From positions 1-64,000 of the forward strand of contig JBJEPE010000004.1 of assembly GCA_051881075.1 (NCBI GenBank): DNA of 64,000 nucleotides, read 5' to 3'. The translations under genes were made by a program, and so were the position numbers. This DNA comes from RUG14223 sp051881075. Lineage in GTDB: Bacteria > Bacillota > Clostridia > Oscillospirales > Acutalibacteraceae. This document shows, piece by piece, positions 8,744 to 18,715 of this stretch. The notes under the pieces are model-generated. The model did no database searches, had not been told where the DNA came from, and was given only the letters and a program-made list of their open reading frames with translations. The stretch's first letter is position 1, and every line of letters starts with the position of its first letter.

Positions 8744-11700
8744 GTGGAGGTGATTTTAATTAAGACGTTTTCAGAGATTTTTTCAGAATATTTGCCGGAT
8801 TATAAAATTCCTGAAATAATCGCAGAGGGCATAGTCAATTCTGTAGATTTAGATACAAATACACGTACTATGGATTTACACGTTACATTCTCAAAGCTTG
8901 TTGAAAGACGCGCTTTGTTTGATGCGGAAAATAGATTGCAACGCTCTAAGCTCGGACTAAGCCTGGTTAAGATCATGCCTAAATTTGCTAAGGATATGTT
9001 TACGGTAGAATATTATCCTCAGCTTATTTTACAATTAAGCAGACAGATTGCCAGCCTTAACGGAAGTCTGAGAAATTCTAAGGCTGAGTTTAAGGACGGT
9101 AGTCGCCTTGTTATCACCCTTGAACACGGCGGAGAAATAATTTTAAAGAATAAAAAGGTAGATAAAGCGCTTGAAAAGCTTATTGCTGATGAATTTGACA
9201 TAAAATTAAACGTTGAATTTGCAGGTGTGCTTGCTATTGAAAGTGAAAATGCGGTATTTATTGAGAAAGAGCTTCAAAATCAAGAAACCGCACGGCGTGC
9301 CGAGGCTGTGGAAGAAATGGAGATATACGAATCCTCCATGAAAACCGCAGACAGCCGTAAACAGGTAAGAAAGGACGCCGCAGTATACGTTGAGATACGT
9401 GACGGCGAAACACGGCTTCCTAAGATTGTACCGTCATCGGTTCATCCGCTTTATGGCTCTGCTATACGTGAAAGTAAGTTTGAGCCTATTAGTAATTTGG
9501 GCGCAGACACCGGTAAAACGATAATTTGGGGCGATGTATTCTTTACCGAGGTTAAAACAACTAAGGACGGAAAGAGAAATATCTACTCATTTTATATAAC
9601 GGACTATACAGGCTCAATGAGCATTAAGGTGCTTGAGGACGTTAAAAAATGTGCTGAGCTTGATACGATATCCAAGGGAATGACTATAGTAGTCAAGGGC
9701 GAGGTAGAGTACGACAAATATGACAGAGAAATATCTATGCGTGCCAAAAGCATAGGTACGGCGTCTAAAGTCAAGATAGTTGATAACGCACCGAAAAAGC
9801 GTGTTGAGCTTCACTTACATACAAATATGTCACAAATGGATGCCGTTGCTTCCGCCAAGGATTTGATTACAAGAGCACATGATTGGGGACACCCTGCTAT
9901 AGCTATAACAGACCACGGCGTTGTTCAGGCATTCCCCGAAGCAATGGATACCGTAGAAAGTATAAATAAAACAGATCCTGATTTTAAAGTAATTTACGGT
10001 GTTGAAGCATATTTTATCAATGATATTATTTCGGCGGTTGTCGGTGATAAATCAGAAAAATTCAACGGAGAATTTATATGCTTTGACTTGGAAACAACCG
10101 GACTCAACGCAAAAACAGAGAGAATTACGGAGATTGGCGCCGTTAAGGTAAGAAATTATGAGATAGTAGATACATTCTCTACCTTTGTAAATCCCCAAAA
10201 GCCGATACCGCCTAAAATAACCGAGCTTACAGGTATTAATGACGATATGGTCAAGGACGCCCCAGACGAAGAATCCGCAATTAAGGCATTTATGGAGTTT
10301 TGCGGTGAAAACCCTGTGCTTGTAGCGCATAATGCTCCGTTCGATACGTCATTTGTAAATAATGCGCTGTCACGCTGTAATATTGCTTATGAATATACCT
10401 ATGTTGACTCTGTACCGATTTGCAGAAGCCTGCTTACCGATATTAAAAACTGTAAGCTTGATACGGTAGCGGATTATTTGCGCTTGGGTGAGTTTAACCA
10501 CCACCGTGCTACAGACGATGCCTCTATGCTTGCAAGTATCATGCTTGCACTTATGCAGCGTATGTCAGACGATTTCGGTATATTAAACTTTAATGAGATA
10601 AATACAAAGATAAGCGGTGCAGATACTAAAAAGCTAAAGTACTATCATCAGATAATACTTGTAAAAAATCAGGTTGGACTTAAAAACCTGTATAAGCTTA
10701 TATCTAAGGCTCACCTTGATTACTTTTATAAAAAGCCGAGAATACCTAAGACTGAGCTTATAAAGCATAGAGAGGGATTAATAATCGGAAGCGCCTGTGA
10801 GGCAGGCGAGTTGTACAGAGCCATAGCCGCCGGAAAGACTTGGAATGAGCTTAAAAGTATTGCAAGCTTCTATGATTATCTTGAAATACAGCCTATTGGA
10901 AACAATTTGTTTATGCTTAAAGACGGCGAAGTCACGGTTGACGACCTGAAAGAGCGCAACAGAACTATAATTAAGCTTGGTGAAGAGCTTAATATCCCTG
11001 TTGTAGCCACCTGTGACGTGCATTTCATGGATCCTCACCATGATGAATTCAGAAAAATATTGATGGCCGGTCAGGGCTACTCCGATGCAGAAGCCCAACC
11101 GCCGCTTTACTATAGGACTACCGCAGAAATGCTGAAAGAATTTGAGTATCTTGGCAGAGATAAGGCGTATGAGGTAGTAGTTGAGAATACTAACAAGATT
11201 AATGATATGATAGAGCGTGTAAGGCCGATACCAAAGGGTACATTCCCACCGTTTATCGACAGTGCGCAGGAGGATCTTATACGCATTACATGGGAGAGAG
11301 CCAAGAAAAAGTACGGCGACCCATTGCCTAAGATAGTATATGACAGACTGAACAGAGAGCTTGACTCTATAACCAAGCACGGATTTTCCGTTCTTTATAT
11401 GACGGCGCAGAAGCTTGTTGCAGACTCAGAGGCTCACGGATATCTGGTAGGCTCCAGAGGTTCGGTAGGTTCATCATTCGTTGCTACAATGTCGGGTATA
11501 TCAGAGGTAAACCCTCTTAGCCCGCATTACATATGCCCTAATTGTCAAAACAGCGAATTTATTACCGACGGAAGCTATGGTTCAGGCTTTGATTTACCAC
11601 CCAAAAACTGCCCTAAATGCGGCACGCCGTACCAAAGGGACGGACATGAAATACCGTTTGAAACCTTCTTGGGCTTTGACGGTGATAAAACACCTGATAT

Positions 11701-13123
11701 TGACCTTAACTTTTCCGGTGAATATCAATCGTTTTCACACAGATACACTGAAACACTCTTCGGTAAAGAGAATGTTTTTAAGGCGGGTACCATTGGCACT
11801 ATTGCCGAAAAAACCGCTGTAGGCTTCGTAAAAAAATATGCCGAGGAAAAAGGAAAAACCCTGCATAAAGCAGAAGAATTGCGTTTAGCAAACGGATGTA
11901 CCGGCGTTAAGAGAACTACCGGTCAGCACCCCGGAGGCATGGTAGTTGTGCCGAGGACTAACGAGATTTACGATTTTTGCCCTGTGCAAAGGCCTGCAAA
12001 CGATCAGAAATCAGACAACATAACAACGCACTTTGACTTCCACTCTATACATGATACCATATGTAAGCTGGACGAGCTTGGACATGATGTGCCGACTATA
12101 TATCATTATCTTGAAGAATATACAGGTATACCCGTAATGGAGGTATCAATGAGTGACCCTGAGGTAATGTCGCTTTTCACATCAACTGAGGCACTGGGCG
12201 TAAAACCTGAGGATATCGATTCACAGACAGGCACGTTCTCTCTGCCTGAGGTAGGTACCAGCTTTGTACGTCAGATGCTTATTGAGGCGCAGCCCAAAAC
12301 CTTCTCTGACCTGCTTCAGATAGCCGGACTTTCTCACGGTACAGATGTTTGGATAGGTAACGCCGCAGAACTTATAAAAAATAAAACGTGTACTATCTCT
12401 GAAGTTATCGGTACACGTGACAGTATTATGACATACTTATTACATAAGGGCTTAGAGCCTAAAATGGCGTTTAAGATAATGGAGATAGTGCGTAAGGGTA
12501 AGGCGACTAAGCTGCTTACCGAGGAGCATATAAATGCCATGAAAGAGCATAACGTTCCGCAATGGTATATTGATTCATGTATGAAAATTAAGTATATGTT
12601 CCCTAAAGCTCACGCCGCCGCATATATGATAGCCACACTGAGACTTGGCTGGTATAAGGTGCATAAGCCTGTTGAGTATTATGCGGCAATATTCTCGGTA
12701 AGAAGCGATGACTTTGATGCTGTTACGGCTCTTAAGGGTAAAAATGCAGTAGTACAAAGAATGAAAGATATAAAGGATAAGGGCAATCTTGCTACGGCTA
12801 AAGAAAACGGTGAATACTCTACACTTCAGATAATAAATGAAATATTGGCACGTAAGATAGAATTTTTACCGATAGATATATATAAATCAGAGGCAAGTAA
12901 GTTTACGGTAGAGGACGGCAAGATAAGACTTCCGTTTTCATCTATACCCGGTGTAGGAGGCAGTGCCGCACAGGCTCTTGCCGATGCAGGCAAAAAGGGT
13001 AAATATATGTCTGTAGAGGAGTTCCAAATGAGAACTAAAGCATCTAAGACGGTAATTGAACTGTTAAAGGAAACAGGCGCATTAAGCGGATTACCGGACA
13101 GCAGTCAGATGTCGTTATTTTAA
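8744..13123 (+). CDS. polC: DNA polymerase III PolC-type alpha subunit
   Basis: The Gram-positive replicase with built-in proofreading, about 1459 residues. Domains in order: N-terminal domain (1-200); OB fold (about 255-340); PHP start at ELHLHTNMSQMDAV (about 355); embedded DnaQ-like exonuclease with FICFDLETTGLN (Exo I), VAHNAPFDTSF (Exo II) and HHRATDDASML (Exo III); the rest of PHP; the polymerase core with a zinc finger (CPNC...CPKC, about 930-970) and the catalytic PDIDLNFSGEYQ; thumb and C-terminal region. All key exonuclease and polymerase acidic motifs are present. The start is odd. The only canonical codon, GTG 8744, overlaps the ribosome site TGGAGGTGA, while an ATT at 8759 is 8 nt downstream of it and may be the true start. 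Confidence 0.96.
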   Translation: MEVILIKTFSEIFSEYLPDYKIPEIIAEGIVNSVDLDTNTRTMDLHVTFSKLVERRALFDAENRLQRSKLGLSLVKIMPKFAKDMFTVEYYPQLILQLSRQIASLNGSLRNSKAEFKDGSRLVITLEHGGEIILKNKKVDKALEKLIADEFDIKLNVEFAGVLAIESENAVFIEKELQNQETARRAEAVEEMEIYESSMKTADSRKQVRKDAAVYVEIRDGETRLPKIVPSSVHPLYGSAIRESKFEPISNLGADTGKTIIWGDVFFTEVKTTKDGKRNIYSFYITDYTGSMSIKVLEDVKKCAELDTISKGMTIVVKGEVEYDKYDREISMRAKSIGTASKVKIVDNAPKKRVELHLHTNMSQMDAVASAKDLITRAHDWGHPAIAITDHGVVQAFPEAMDTVESINKTDPDFKVIYGVEAYFINDIISAVVGDKSEKFNGEFICFDLETTGLNAKTERITEIGAVKVRNYEIVDTFSTFVNPQKPIPPKITELTGINDDMVKDAPDEESAIKAFMEFCGENPVLVAHNAPFDTSFVNNALSRCNIAYEYTYVDSVPICRSLLTDIKNCKLDTVADYLRLGEFNHHRATDDASMLASIMLALMQRMSDDFGILNFNEINTKISGADTKKLKYYHQIILVKNQVGLKNLYKLISKAHLDYFYKKPRIPKTELIKHREGLIIGSACEAGELYRAIAAGKTWNELKSIASFYDYLEIQPIGNNLFMLKDGEVTVDDLKERNRTIIKLGEELNIPVVATCDVHFMDPHHDEFRKILMAGQGYSDAEAQPPLYYRTTAEMLKEFEYLGRDKAYEVVVENTNKINDMIERVRPIPKGTFPPFIDSAQEDLIRITWERAKKKYGDPLPKIVYDRLNRELDSITKHGFSVLYMTAQKLVADSEAHGYLVGSRGSVGSSFVATMSGISEVNPLSPHYICPNCQNSEFITDGSYGSGFDLPPKNCPKCGTPYQRDGHEIPFETFLGFDGDKTPDIDLNFSGEYQSFSHRYTETLFGKENVFKAGTIGTIAEKTAVGFVKKYAEEKGKTLHKAEELRLANGCTGVKRTTGQHPGGMVVVPRTNEIYDFCPVQRPANDQKSDNITTHFDFHSIHDTICKLDELGHDVPTIYHYLEEYTGIPVMEVSMSDPEVMSLFTSTEALGVKPEDIDSQTGTFSLPEVGTSFVRQMLIEAQPKTFSDLLQIAGLSHGTDVWIGNAAELIKNKTCTISEVIGTRDSIMTYLLHKGLEPKMAFKIMEIVRKGKATKLLTEEHINAMKEHNVPQWYIDSCMKIKYMFPKAHAAAYMIATLRLGWYKVHKPVEYYAAIFSVRSDDFDAVTALKGKNAVVQRMKDIKDKGNLATAKENGEYSTLQIINEILARKIEFLPIDIYKSEASKFTVEDGKIRLPFSSIPGVGGSAAQALADAGKKGKYMSVEEFQMRTKASKTVIELLKETGALSGLPDSSQMSLF

Positions 13124-13141
13124 TAAAAAGGATGTGTGCAT

Positions 13142-14401
13142 ATGAACGACAAAAAAGAAAACGTACAAAAGAATGCGGAGCAAAACGGACAGCCTGCAAA
13201 GGACCATAAGCTAACACGTGGAATATTGCTTATAACATATGCGGTTCTGCTTTATCTGGGGCTGAACAATGTAGGTATATTTTTAGGTTGGTTTAAGACG
13301 ATATATAATATACTTGTACCTTTTGTCTATGCTTTTGCAATAGCGTATTTGCTCAATAAGCCGTATGTATTCTTTAAAGATACCGCCTTTGCTAAAATGG
13401 GTAAGGACGGTACGGCATTAAAGAAAATGCGTAAGCCTTTAGCGATGCTGCTTGCTTATCTTATAGGCTTGGCTGTTATAGCGTTCTTGATAATGATACT
13501 TATTCCTGAGCTTATAAAAAGCGGAAACAACCTTGTAAGTAACTTCAGTACATACTCAGAATCATTTGAGAATTTTCTTGTAGATATTATGAACCGCTTT
13601 AACATTCATGCCGATAAAAACAGCGGACTGTTTCAGACTATAAATAAACTTACCGCAACCGTAACGGGCGGCGAGCTTAAGGACGTTATATCTACAGTAG
13701 CTAAGAACTTTCTTCCTGCTGTTTTTGATATTACAAAGAACTTTACAACGGCTATTTATAACTGGTTTATCAGTATTATTATTTCGATATATATGCTGTC
13801 GTCAAAGGAACAGCTTTTATGCCAATGCAGAAAATTCATCTACGCAGTTTTCCCGAAAAAGTTTGTCGGAAATATAGTTGAGTGGGCTACACTTTCTCAC
13901 AAGATGTTAGGCAGATTTATTTACGGTAAAATCATAGACTCGGCTATTATCGGTTTGATTTGCTATATAGGTATGTTGATATTTGGCTTCGATTATCCTC
14001 TTATCATAAGCGTTATAGTAGGCATAACCAATATTATACCGTTCTTTGGCCCATTTATAGGTGCTATACCAAGCTGTATACTGTTACTTATGATAGACCC
14101 GATTGAAGCGTTGTGGTTTGCTCTGTTTGTGCTTGTACTGCAACAGATAGACGGTAATATAATCGGTGCAAAGATACTGGGCGGTACTATAGGAATTTCG
14201 GAATTTTGGATAATGTTCGGTACATTACTGGGCGGCGGATTGTTCGGGGTAGTTGGTATGATACTCGGTTGTCCGATATTAGCAGTTATTTATATAGTTG
14301 CAGGTAGAGCAATAAACAATAAGCTGCACGATAAGAATTACGATATAGTAGCAGAAAAGACTTTTAACGAGCTAATGCAGGAAAAAAATGTGCAAAAGTA
14401 A
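13142..14401 (+). CDS. AI-2E family membrane transporter
   Basis: 419 residues from ATG 13142, preceded by AAAGGATG. A GTG at 13136 is less well placed. About eight membrane segments are visible, with a soluble stretch in the middle (about residues 150-200). The C-terminal half carries the family pattern: KIIDSAIIGLICYIGMLIFG, then a GITNIIPFFGPFIGAIPS loop and LGGTIGISEFWIMFGTLLGGGLFGVVGMILG. Named for the AI-2 exporter TqsA, but most members have no proven substrate and include cation antiporters, so I give no substrate. The N-terminal 25 residues are charged and Lys/Gln/Asn-rich. It follows polC by 18 bp and is the last gene before the histidine promoter. Confidence 0.88.
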   Translation: MNDKKENVQKNAEQNGQPAKDHKLTRGILLITYAVLLYLGLNNVGIFLGWFKTIYNILVPFVYAFAIAYLLNKPYVFFKDTAFAKMGKDGTALKKMRKPLAMLLAYLIGLAVIAFLIMILIPELIKSGNNLVSNFSTYSESFENFLVDIMNRFNIHADKNSGLFQTINKLTATVTGGELKDVISTVAKNFLPAVFDITKNFTTAIYNWFISIIISIYMLSSKEQLLCQCRKFIYAVFPKKFVGNIVEWATLSHKMLGRFIYGKIIDSAIIGLICYIGMLIFGFDYPLIISVIVGITNIIPFFGPFIGAIPSCILLLMIDPIEALWFALFVLVLQQIDGNIIGAKILGGTIGISEFWIMFGTLLGGGLFGVVGMILGCPILAVIYIVAGRAINNKLHDKNYDIVAEKTFNELMQEKNVQK

Positions 14402-14418
14402 TGTAAAAGCGTGCAGAG

Positions 14419-14447
14419 TTGACAATATAACTTTTATATGTTATTAT
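14419..14447 (+). promoter_or_regulatory. Promoter of the histidine operon
   Basis: Perfect -35 TTGACA (14419-14424), a 17-nt spacer and TATTAT (14442-14447). Transcription would start about 36 nt before the hisZ ATG. The leader is too short for a T-box, and no attenuator is visible. Confidence 0.8.
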
Positions 14448-14490
14448 ATTAGCGCACTAAAGTGAATTTTGATAAAGGAAGCTCCGATTA

Positions 14491-15684
14491 ATGAAGAAAA
14501 ATATAAAAATTACTCCTGAGGGCACCAGAGATCTGCTCTTTGAGGAATGTACATCGTACAAGGCGATAACTGGCGAGATAAAGAAGGTATTTAAATCAAG
14601 AGGCTTTGAAGAAGTTATCACGCCCTGCCTTGAATTTTATGATCTTTTCACAATGGAAAACAGCGCAATAAGGCAGGACGCAATGTTTAAACTGACTGAT
14701 ATGCGTGGCAGGCTTATGGCTATCAGGCCTGACTCTACCCTGCCTATTGCTCGTTTGATTTCTACAAGATTAAAGAATACCGTAAATCCAATAAGACTTT
14801 TTTACAATCAACGCTTTTACAGGAACAATCCCGGATTAAGGGGTAGCAGCAACGAGGTAATGCAGGCAGGCATAGAGCTTGTCAATATAGGCGGTTTTAA
14901 AGCTGACCTTGAGGTCATCACGACTGCCGTTGAGGCATTATCCGCAAATATCGCAGATTTCAGAATTGAGATAGGCCATGCAGGATTTTTCAGTGCAATA
15001 ATAAAAAGGCTTGACGCCAGCGATGACGTAAAAGAAGATATAAAAATAGCAATTAAGTCAAAGAATTATTCTGCCCTTAATATGATACTTGATACATTAA
15101 GGCAATCTGCGGCTGTTAAAGCATTACGCAGTTTACCCAGGTTATTCGGCGGAGAAGAAATATTTGAGCTTACCTCGCCTATCTGCATTTGCAGTGAGGT
15201 TGAAGAATACCTAGGATACCTTAAGACGGTATACCATGCGCTGTGTGAGTACGGACTTAAAGATAAGCTAACGCTTGACTTGGGGCTTGTACAGGAGAAT
15301 GATTACTATACAGGCATAGTATTCAGCGGATACATAGAGGGCGCAGGCAATGCCGTTATGGTCGGTGGCAGATATGATAAGCTGCTGGGCAACTTCGGCT
15401 GCGATATGCCTGCGGCAGGTTTTGGTATTGACGTAGATGAGCTTACAAGAGTAGTTATAGACAAAAAAGGTTGCGAGCATATAAAAAGTGCGGACGTACT
15501 TGTTCATGGCATTGACGGCTATGAGATAAAAGCGGTTAAATATGCGCAAAAGCTTACAGCAAACGGAACAAACTGTGAAAACAGCGTGTTTGACAGCATA
15601 GAAAATGCCAAAAAGTATGCAACGGATAAGAAAATCAGGCAACTGTGCATTGTCGGCAGTGAAATTGAAATTATAGATTTATGA
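14491..15684 (+). CDS. hisZ: ATP phosphoribosyltransferase regulatory subunit
   Basis: A histidyl-tRNA-synthetase-like protein that pairs with the short HisG to form the active, histidine-regulated first enzyme of histidine synthesis. 397 residues. The class II fold is visible: TPEGTRDLLFEE near residue 7, EVITPCLEFYDLF (about 40-52), motif 2 region RLFYNQRFYRNNPGLRGSSNEVMQAGIELV (about 100-130) and motif 3-like AVMVGGRYDKLLGNFG. It lacks a full HisRS anticodon-binding domain, as HisZ does. Its position directly before a 211-residue HisG, 12 bp apart, confirms the role. First gene of the operon, with an AAAGGAAG ribosome site. Confidence 0.93.
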   Translation: MKKNIKITPEGTRDLLFEECTSYKAITGEIKKVFKSRGFEEVITPCLEFYDLFTMENSAIRQDAMFKLTDMRGRLMAIRPDSTLPIARLISTRLKNTVNPIRLFYNQRFYRNNPGLRGSSNEVMQAGIELVNIGGFKADLEVITTAVEALSANIADFRIEIGHAGFFSAIIKRLDASDDVKEDIKIAIKSKNYSALNMILDTLRQSAAVKALRSLPRLFGGEEIFELTSPICICSEVEEYLGYLKTVYHALCEYGLKDKLTLDLGLVQENDYYTGIVFSGYIEGAGNAVMVGGRYDKLLGNFGCDMPAAGFGIDVDELTRVVIDKKGCEHIKSADVLVHGIDGYEIKAVKYAQKLTANGTNCENSVFDSIENAKKYATDKKIRQLCIVGSEIEIIDL

Positions 15685-15696
15685 TATGAGGTAAAT

Positions 15697-16332
15697 ATGA
15701 AACCATTACGCATTGCTCTGACAAAGGGCAGATTGGAAAAGAAAACGGTCGAACTTTTTGAGGAAATAGGCTACGACTGCTACAATGTCAAAAATAAGGG
15801 CAGAAGGCTTATTTTACCTATAGGCAACGGCGATATAGAGGTAGTGCTTGCTAAGGCGGCGGATGTTATAACATACGTTGAAAACGGTGTTTGTGATTTG
15901 GGTGTAGTCGGCAAGGACACTATACTTGAAAACGGAAGCTCGTTTTTTGAGCTTCTGGACTTGGGCTTCGGTAAATGCAGATTTGCCCTTGCGGGTAAAA
16001 AAGACGTTGATTTTTTCGCAGGGCATAGAGTAAAGACCGTTGCATCAAAGTACCCTAAGGTAACACGTACATTCTTTGAAAGCAAGGGTATGGACGTTAA
16101 GATAATCAAGATAGAGGGTTCTGTAGAGCTTGCGCCGCTTGTAGGGCTTGCCGATGCAATAGTTGATATAGTTGAAACAGGCTCTACCTTAAAGGAAAAC
16201 GGACTGGAAATAATAGAGGACGTTTTACCGGTTTCCGCACGGCTTATAGCCAACACCGCAAGCCTTAAATTAAGAAAATCAGAGATAGAGGGCTTAGCGG
16301 ACAGAATAGAGGACGCAATAAAAGAAAAATAA
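15697..16332 (+). CDS. hisG: ATP phosphoribosyltransferase, short form
   Basis: Catalyses the first committed step of histidine synthesis (ATP + PRPP). At 211 residues it is the short form that lacks the C-terminal regulatory domain and needs HisZ. Seen: ALTKGRLEKKTVELFEEIGY at the N-terminus, VCDLGVVGKDTILE (about 65-78), and the PRPP loop region with VDIVETGSTLKENGLEIIEDV (about 165-185). A TGAGGT ribosome site precedes the ATG. It lies between hisZ and hisD. Confidence 0.96.
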   Translation: MKPLRIALTKGRLEKKTVELFEEIGYDCYNVKNKGRRLILPIGNGDIEVVLAKAADVITYVENGVCDLGVVGKDTILENGSSFFELLDLGFGKCRFALAGKKDVDFFAGHRVKTVASKYPKVTRTFFESKGMDVKIIKIEGSVELAPLVGLADAIVDIVETGSTLKENGLEIIEDVLPVSARLIANTASLKLRKSEIEGLADRIEDAIKEK

Positions 16333-16365
16333 AAATTTGCACATATGCAAACGGAGTTGATATAA

Positions 16366-17649
16366 ATGATACATATTGTTAAGGCGGACGGCAAGGCCGA
16401 GAATGACTTTATTGCCGATTTAAGAGCAAGAAGTAACGATAACGGTAAGAGTGTTACGGCTACCGTTAGTGAAATAATAGAAAACGTAAGATTAAACGGA
16501 GATAAGGCCGTAGATGAATACACAATCAAGTTTGACGGACAGCTTCCGGCAGAAAGAGAAATCACAAGAGAAGAAATAGAGAAAGCCATGCAGCAGTGCG
16601 ACCCTGATTTTATCAGCGCACTTAATAATGCCGCAGAAAAAATTGCGGACTTCCATAAAAGGCAGGTTCAGCAAAGCTGGTTTACAGCTAAAGAGGACGG
16701 CGTTATGCTCGGTCAGCGTATAAGAGGCTTAAAAAGGGTAGGTATTTATGTTCCGGGCGGCACGGCGGCATATCCGTCATCTGTGCTTATGAATGCTATT
16801 CCTGCTAAAATAGCCGGTGTAGGTGAGATAGTAATGGTGACGCCTCCGCTTAAAAACGGTAAGGCTAATCCCGATATACTTGCAGCGGCACATATAGCCG
16901 GTGTTGACAGAGTGTTCCTTATGGGCGGAGCACAGGCTGTTGCGGCTTTGGTATACGGTACACAGACCGTACCTAAGGTTGATAAGATAGTAGGACCGGG
17001 TAATATCTTTGTTGCAACGGCAAAAAGGTTATTATACGGTATAGTTGATATAGACATGATAGCAGGACCGAGTGAAATACTGATAATAGCTGATGATACC
17101 GCAAAGCCTGATTTTGTTGCCGCAGACCTGATGTCACAGGCAGAGCATGACAGGCTTGCATCAGCTATACTGCTTACTACCAGTGAAGCACTTGCAAACA
17201 ATGTGGTAACAGAGCTTGAAAAGCAAATACAAAGCCTTTCAAGAGCTGATATCATCAGAGAATCACTTGAAAATTACGGAGTAATAATAATTTGCCGCAA
17301 TGTAGATGAGGCGGTAAGCTTTGCCAATGAGCTAGCACCTGAGCATCTGGAGGTTTGCCTCAATAATCCTATGGAGTATATCGGTAGGCTTGACAATGCA
17401 GGCTCGGTATTTTTGGGTAATTATTCGCCTGAGCCTTTGGGTGATTATCTGGCCGGCCCCAACCATGTTTTACCTACAAGCGGTACGGCAAGATTTTTCT
17501 CGCCGCTTTCCGTGGATAGCTTTGTTAAAAAATCAAGCTTCATATATTATACGGAGGATGCCCTCAGACGTGAAAAAGACGATATAATTAAGATGGCAGA
17601 AACCGAGGGATTAACTGCCCATGCGGGTTCGATTAAGGTGAGGTTTTAA
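16366..17649 (+). CDS. hisD: Histidinol dehydrogenase
   Basis: NAD- and zinc-dependent enzyme of the last two steps, histidinol to histidine. 427 residues, normal. Signatures: VGIYVPGGTAAYPSSVLMNA (about residues 125-145), GPGNIFVATAKRL (about 210), AGPSEILIIADD, LMSQAEHDRLASAIL, the catalytic-base region NELAPEHLEV (about 320) and the C-terminal LPTSGTARFFSPLSVDSFVKKSS. The catalytic Glu-His pair in APEHLE and the Gln-His ligands in QAEHD are intact. hisC follows 4 bp later. Confidence 0.97.
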   Translation: MIHIVKADGKAENDFIADLRARSNDNGKSVTATVSEIIENVRLNGDKAVDEYTIKFDGQLPAEREITREEIEKAMQQCDPDFISALNNAAEKIADFHKRQVQQSWFTAKEDGVMLGQRIRGLKRVGIYVPGGTAAYPSSVLMNAIPAKIAGVGEIVMVTPPLKNGKANPDILAAAHIAGVDRVFLMGGAQAVAALVYGTQTVPKVDKIVGPGNIFVATAKRLLYGIVDIDMIAGPSEILIIADDTAKPDFVAADLMSQAEHDRLASAILLTTSEALANNVVTELEKQIQSLSRADIIRESLENYGVIIICRNVDEAVSFANELAPEHLEVCLNNPMEYIGRLDNAGSVFLGNYSPEPLGDYLAGPNHVLPTSGTARFFSPLSVDSFVKKSSFIYYTEDALRREKDDIIKMAETEGLTAHAGSIKVRF

Positions 17650-17653
17650 CAAT

Positions 17654-18715
17654 ATGTACCGGCTTAATAAAAAGATAAGAGAGCTTGAACCGTATAAGCC
17701 GATTTCAGGCTCATATAAAATAAGACTTGATGCAAATGAGTCTTGCTTCAATATGCCTCAGGATATACTTAGCGATATATTGAAAACTGTCGAAAATACG
17801 GCATTTAACAGATATCCTGACCCTACGGCGCAAAAGCTTACTAAGGCATTTGCAGATTACTACGGCATAAGTGCAGACTATGTAACGGCAGGCAACGGGT
17901 CAGATGAGCTTATCAGCGTTCTTATGATGTCGTTTTTGATGCGTGGGGATAAGATAGTAACGGTTGCACCGGACTTTTCCATGTACTCATTTTATGCTTC
18001 AATATGTGAAGCAGAGTGTATAACGTATAAGAAGCGTGACGACCTTACGATAGATGTAGATGAGCTTATAAAGACCGTGAATGAGAGTAAAGCGGCAATG
18101 CTGATATTCTCTAATCCGTGTAACCCTACTTCAAGAGGCTTGACTATAGATGAGATAAAAAGACTTATACGTTCTGTGGATACTCTTGTGGTGCTTGATG
18201 AGGCATATATGGATTTTTGGGAACAGTCACTGCTTAAAGAGGCACATGAGTTTGACAACCTTATAATACTGCGCACCGCATCAAAGGCTGTCGGAGCGGC
18301 GGCTATACGACTTGGTTTTGCGATAGCCAATCCTACTTTGACTAAGGCGATACGTGCCGTAAAATCACCGTATAATGTAAACTCGCTTACTCAGGCGATA
18401 GGCACTATAATTTTTGAGAATAAGGAATATCTAAGTAAGGTAAGAGATGAGATAATAAGGTTAAGAGAACAGCTTGCCGATGGGCTAAAAAAGCTTGAAC
18501 AAAGATATCCCGATAAAATGAAGATAATAGACGGAAATTCCAATTTCGTATTCATAAGGACGGATTTGGGACGCAGAATATACGAATATTTACTGACCCG
18601 CTCTATAGCCATTCGCTTTATGGGCGATTATATACGGATAACGGCAGGAACACAGCAGGAAAACACAGAACTGTTAAAGTGCTTGAACGACTTTTTTGTG
18701 TCGGAGGAAATATAA
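17654..18715 (+). CDS. hisC: Histidinol-phosphate aminotransferase
   Basis: PLP-dependent fold-type I aminotransferase acting on imidazole acetol phosphate, 353 residues. The PLP lysine lies in ILRTASKAVGAAAIRLGFAIA (about residues 205-225); the Asp of LVVLDEAYMDF (about 178) and the Asn of IFSNPCNPTSRGL (about 155) are present, with FNRYPDPTAQKL near the N-terminus as in HisC. The Lys is followed by AVGAAAIRLG, slightly different from the more usual F-G-LAGLRLG. It starts 4 bp after hisD, and its stop codon abuts the hisB ATG, so translation is probably coupled. Confidence 0.94.
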   Translation: MYRLNKKIRELEPYKPISGSYKIRLDANESCFNMPQDILSDILKTVENTAFNRYPDPTAQKLTKAFADYYGISADYVTAGNGSDELISVLMMSFLMRGDKIVTVAPDFSMYSFYASICEAECITYKKRDDLTIDVDELIKTVNESKAAMLIFSNPCNPTSRGLTIDEIKRLIRSVDTLVVLDEAYMDFWEQSLLKEAHEFDNLIILRTASKAVGAAAIRLGFAIANPTLTKAIRAVKSPYNVNSLTQAIGTIIFENKEYLSKVRDEIIRLREQLADGLKKLEQRYPDKMKIIDGNSNFVFIRTDLGRRIYEYLLTRSIAIRFMGDYIRITAGTQQENTELLKCLNDFFVSEEI

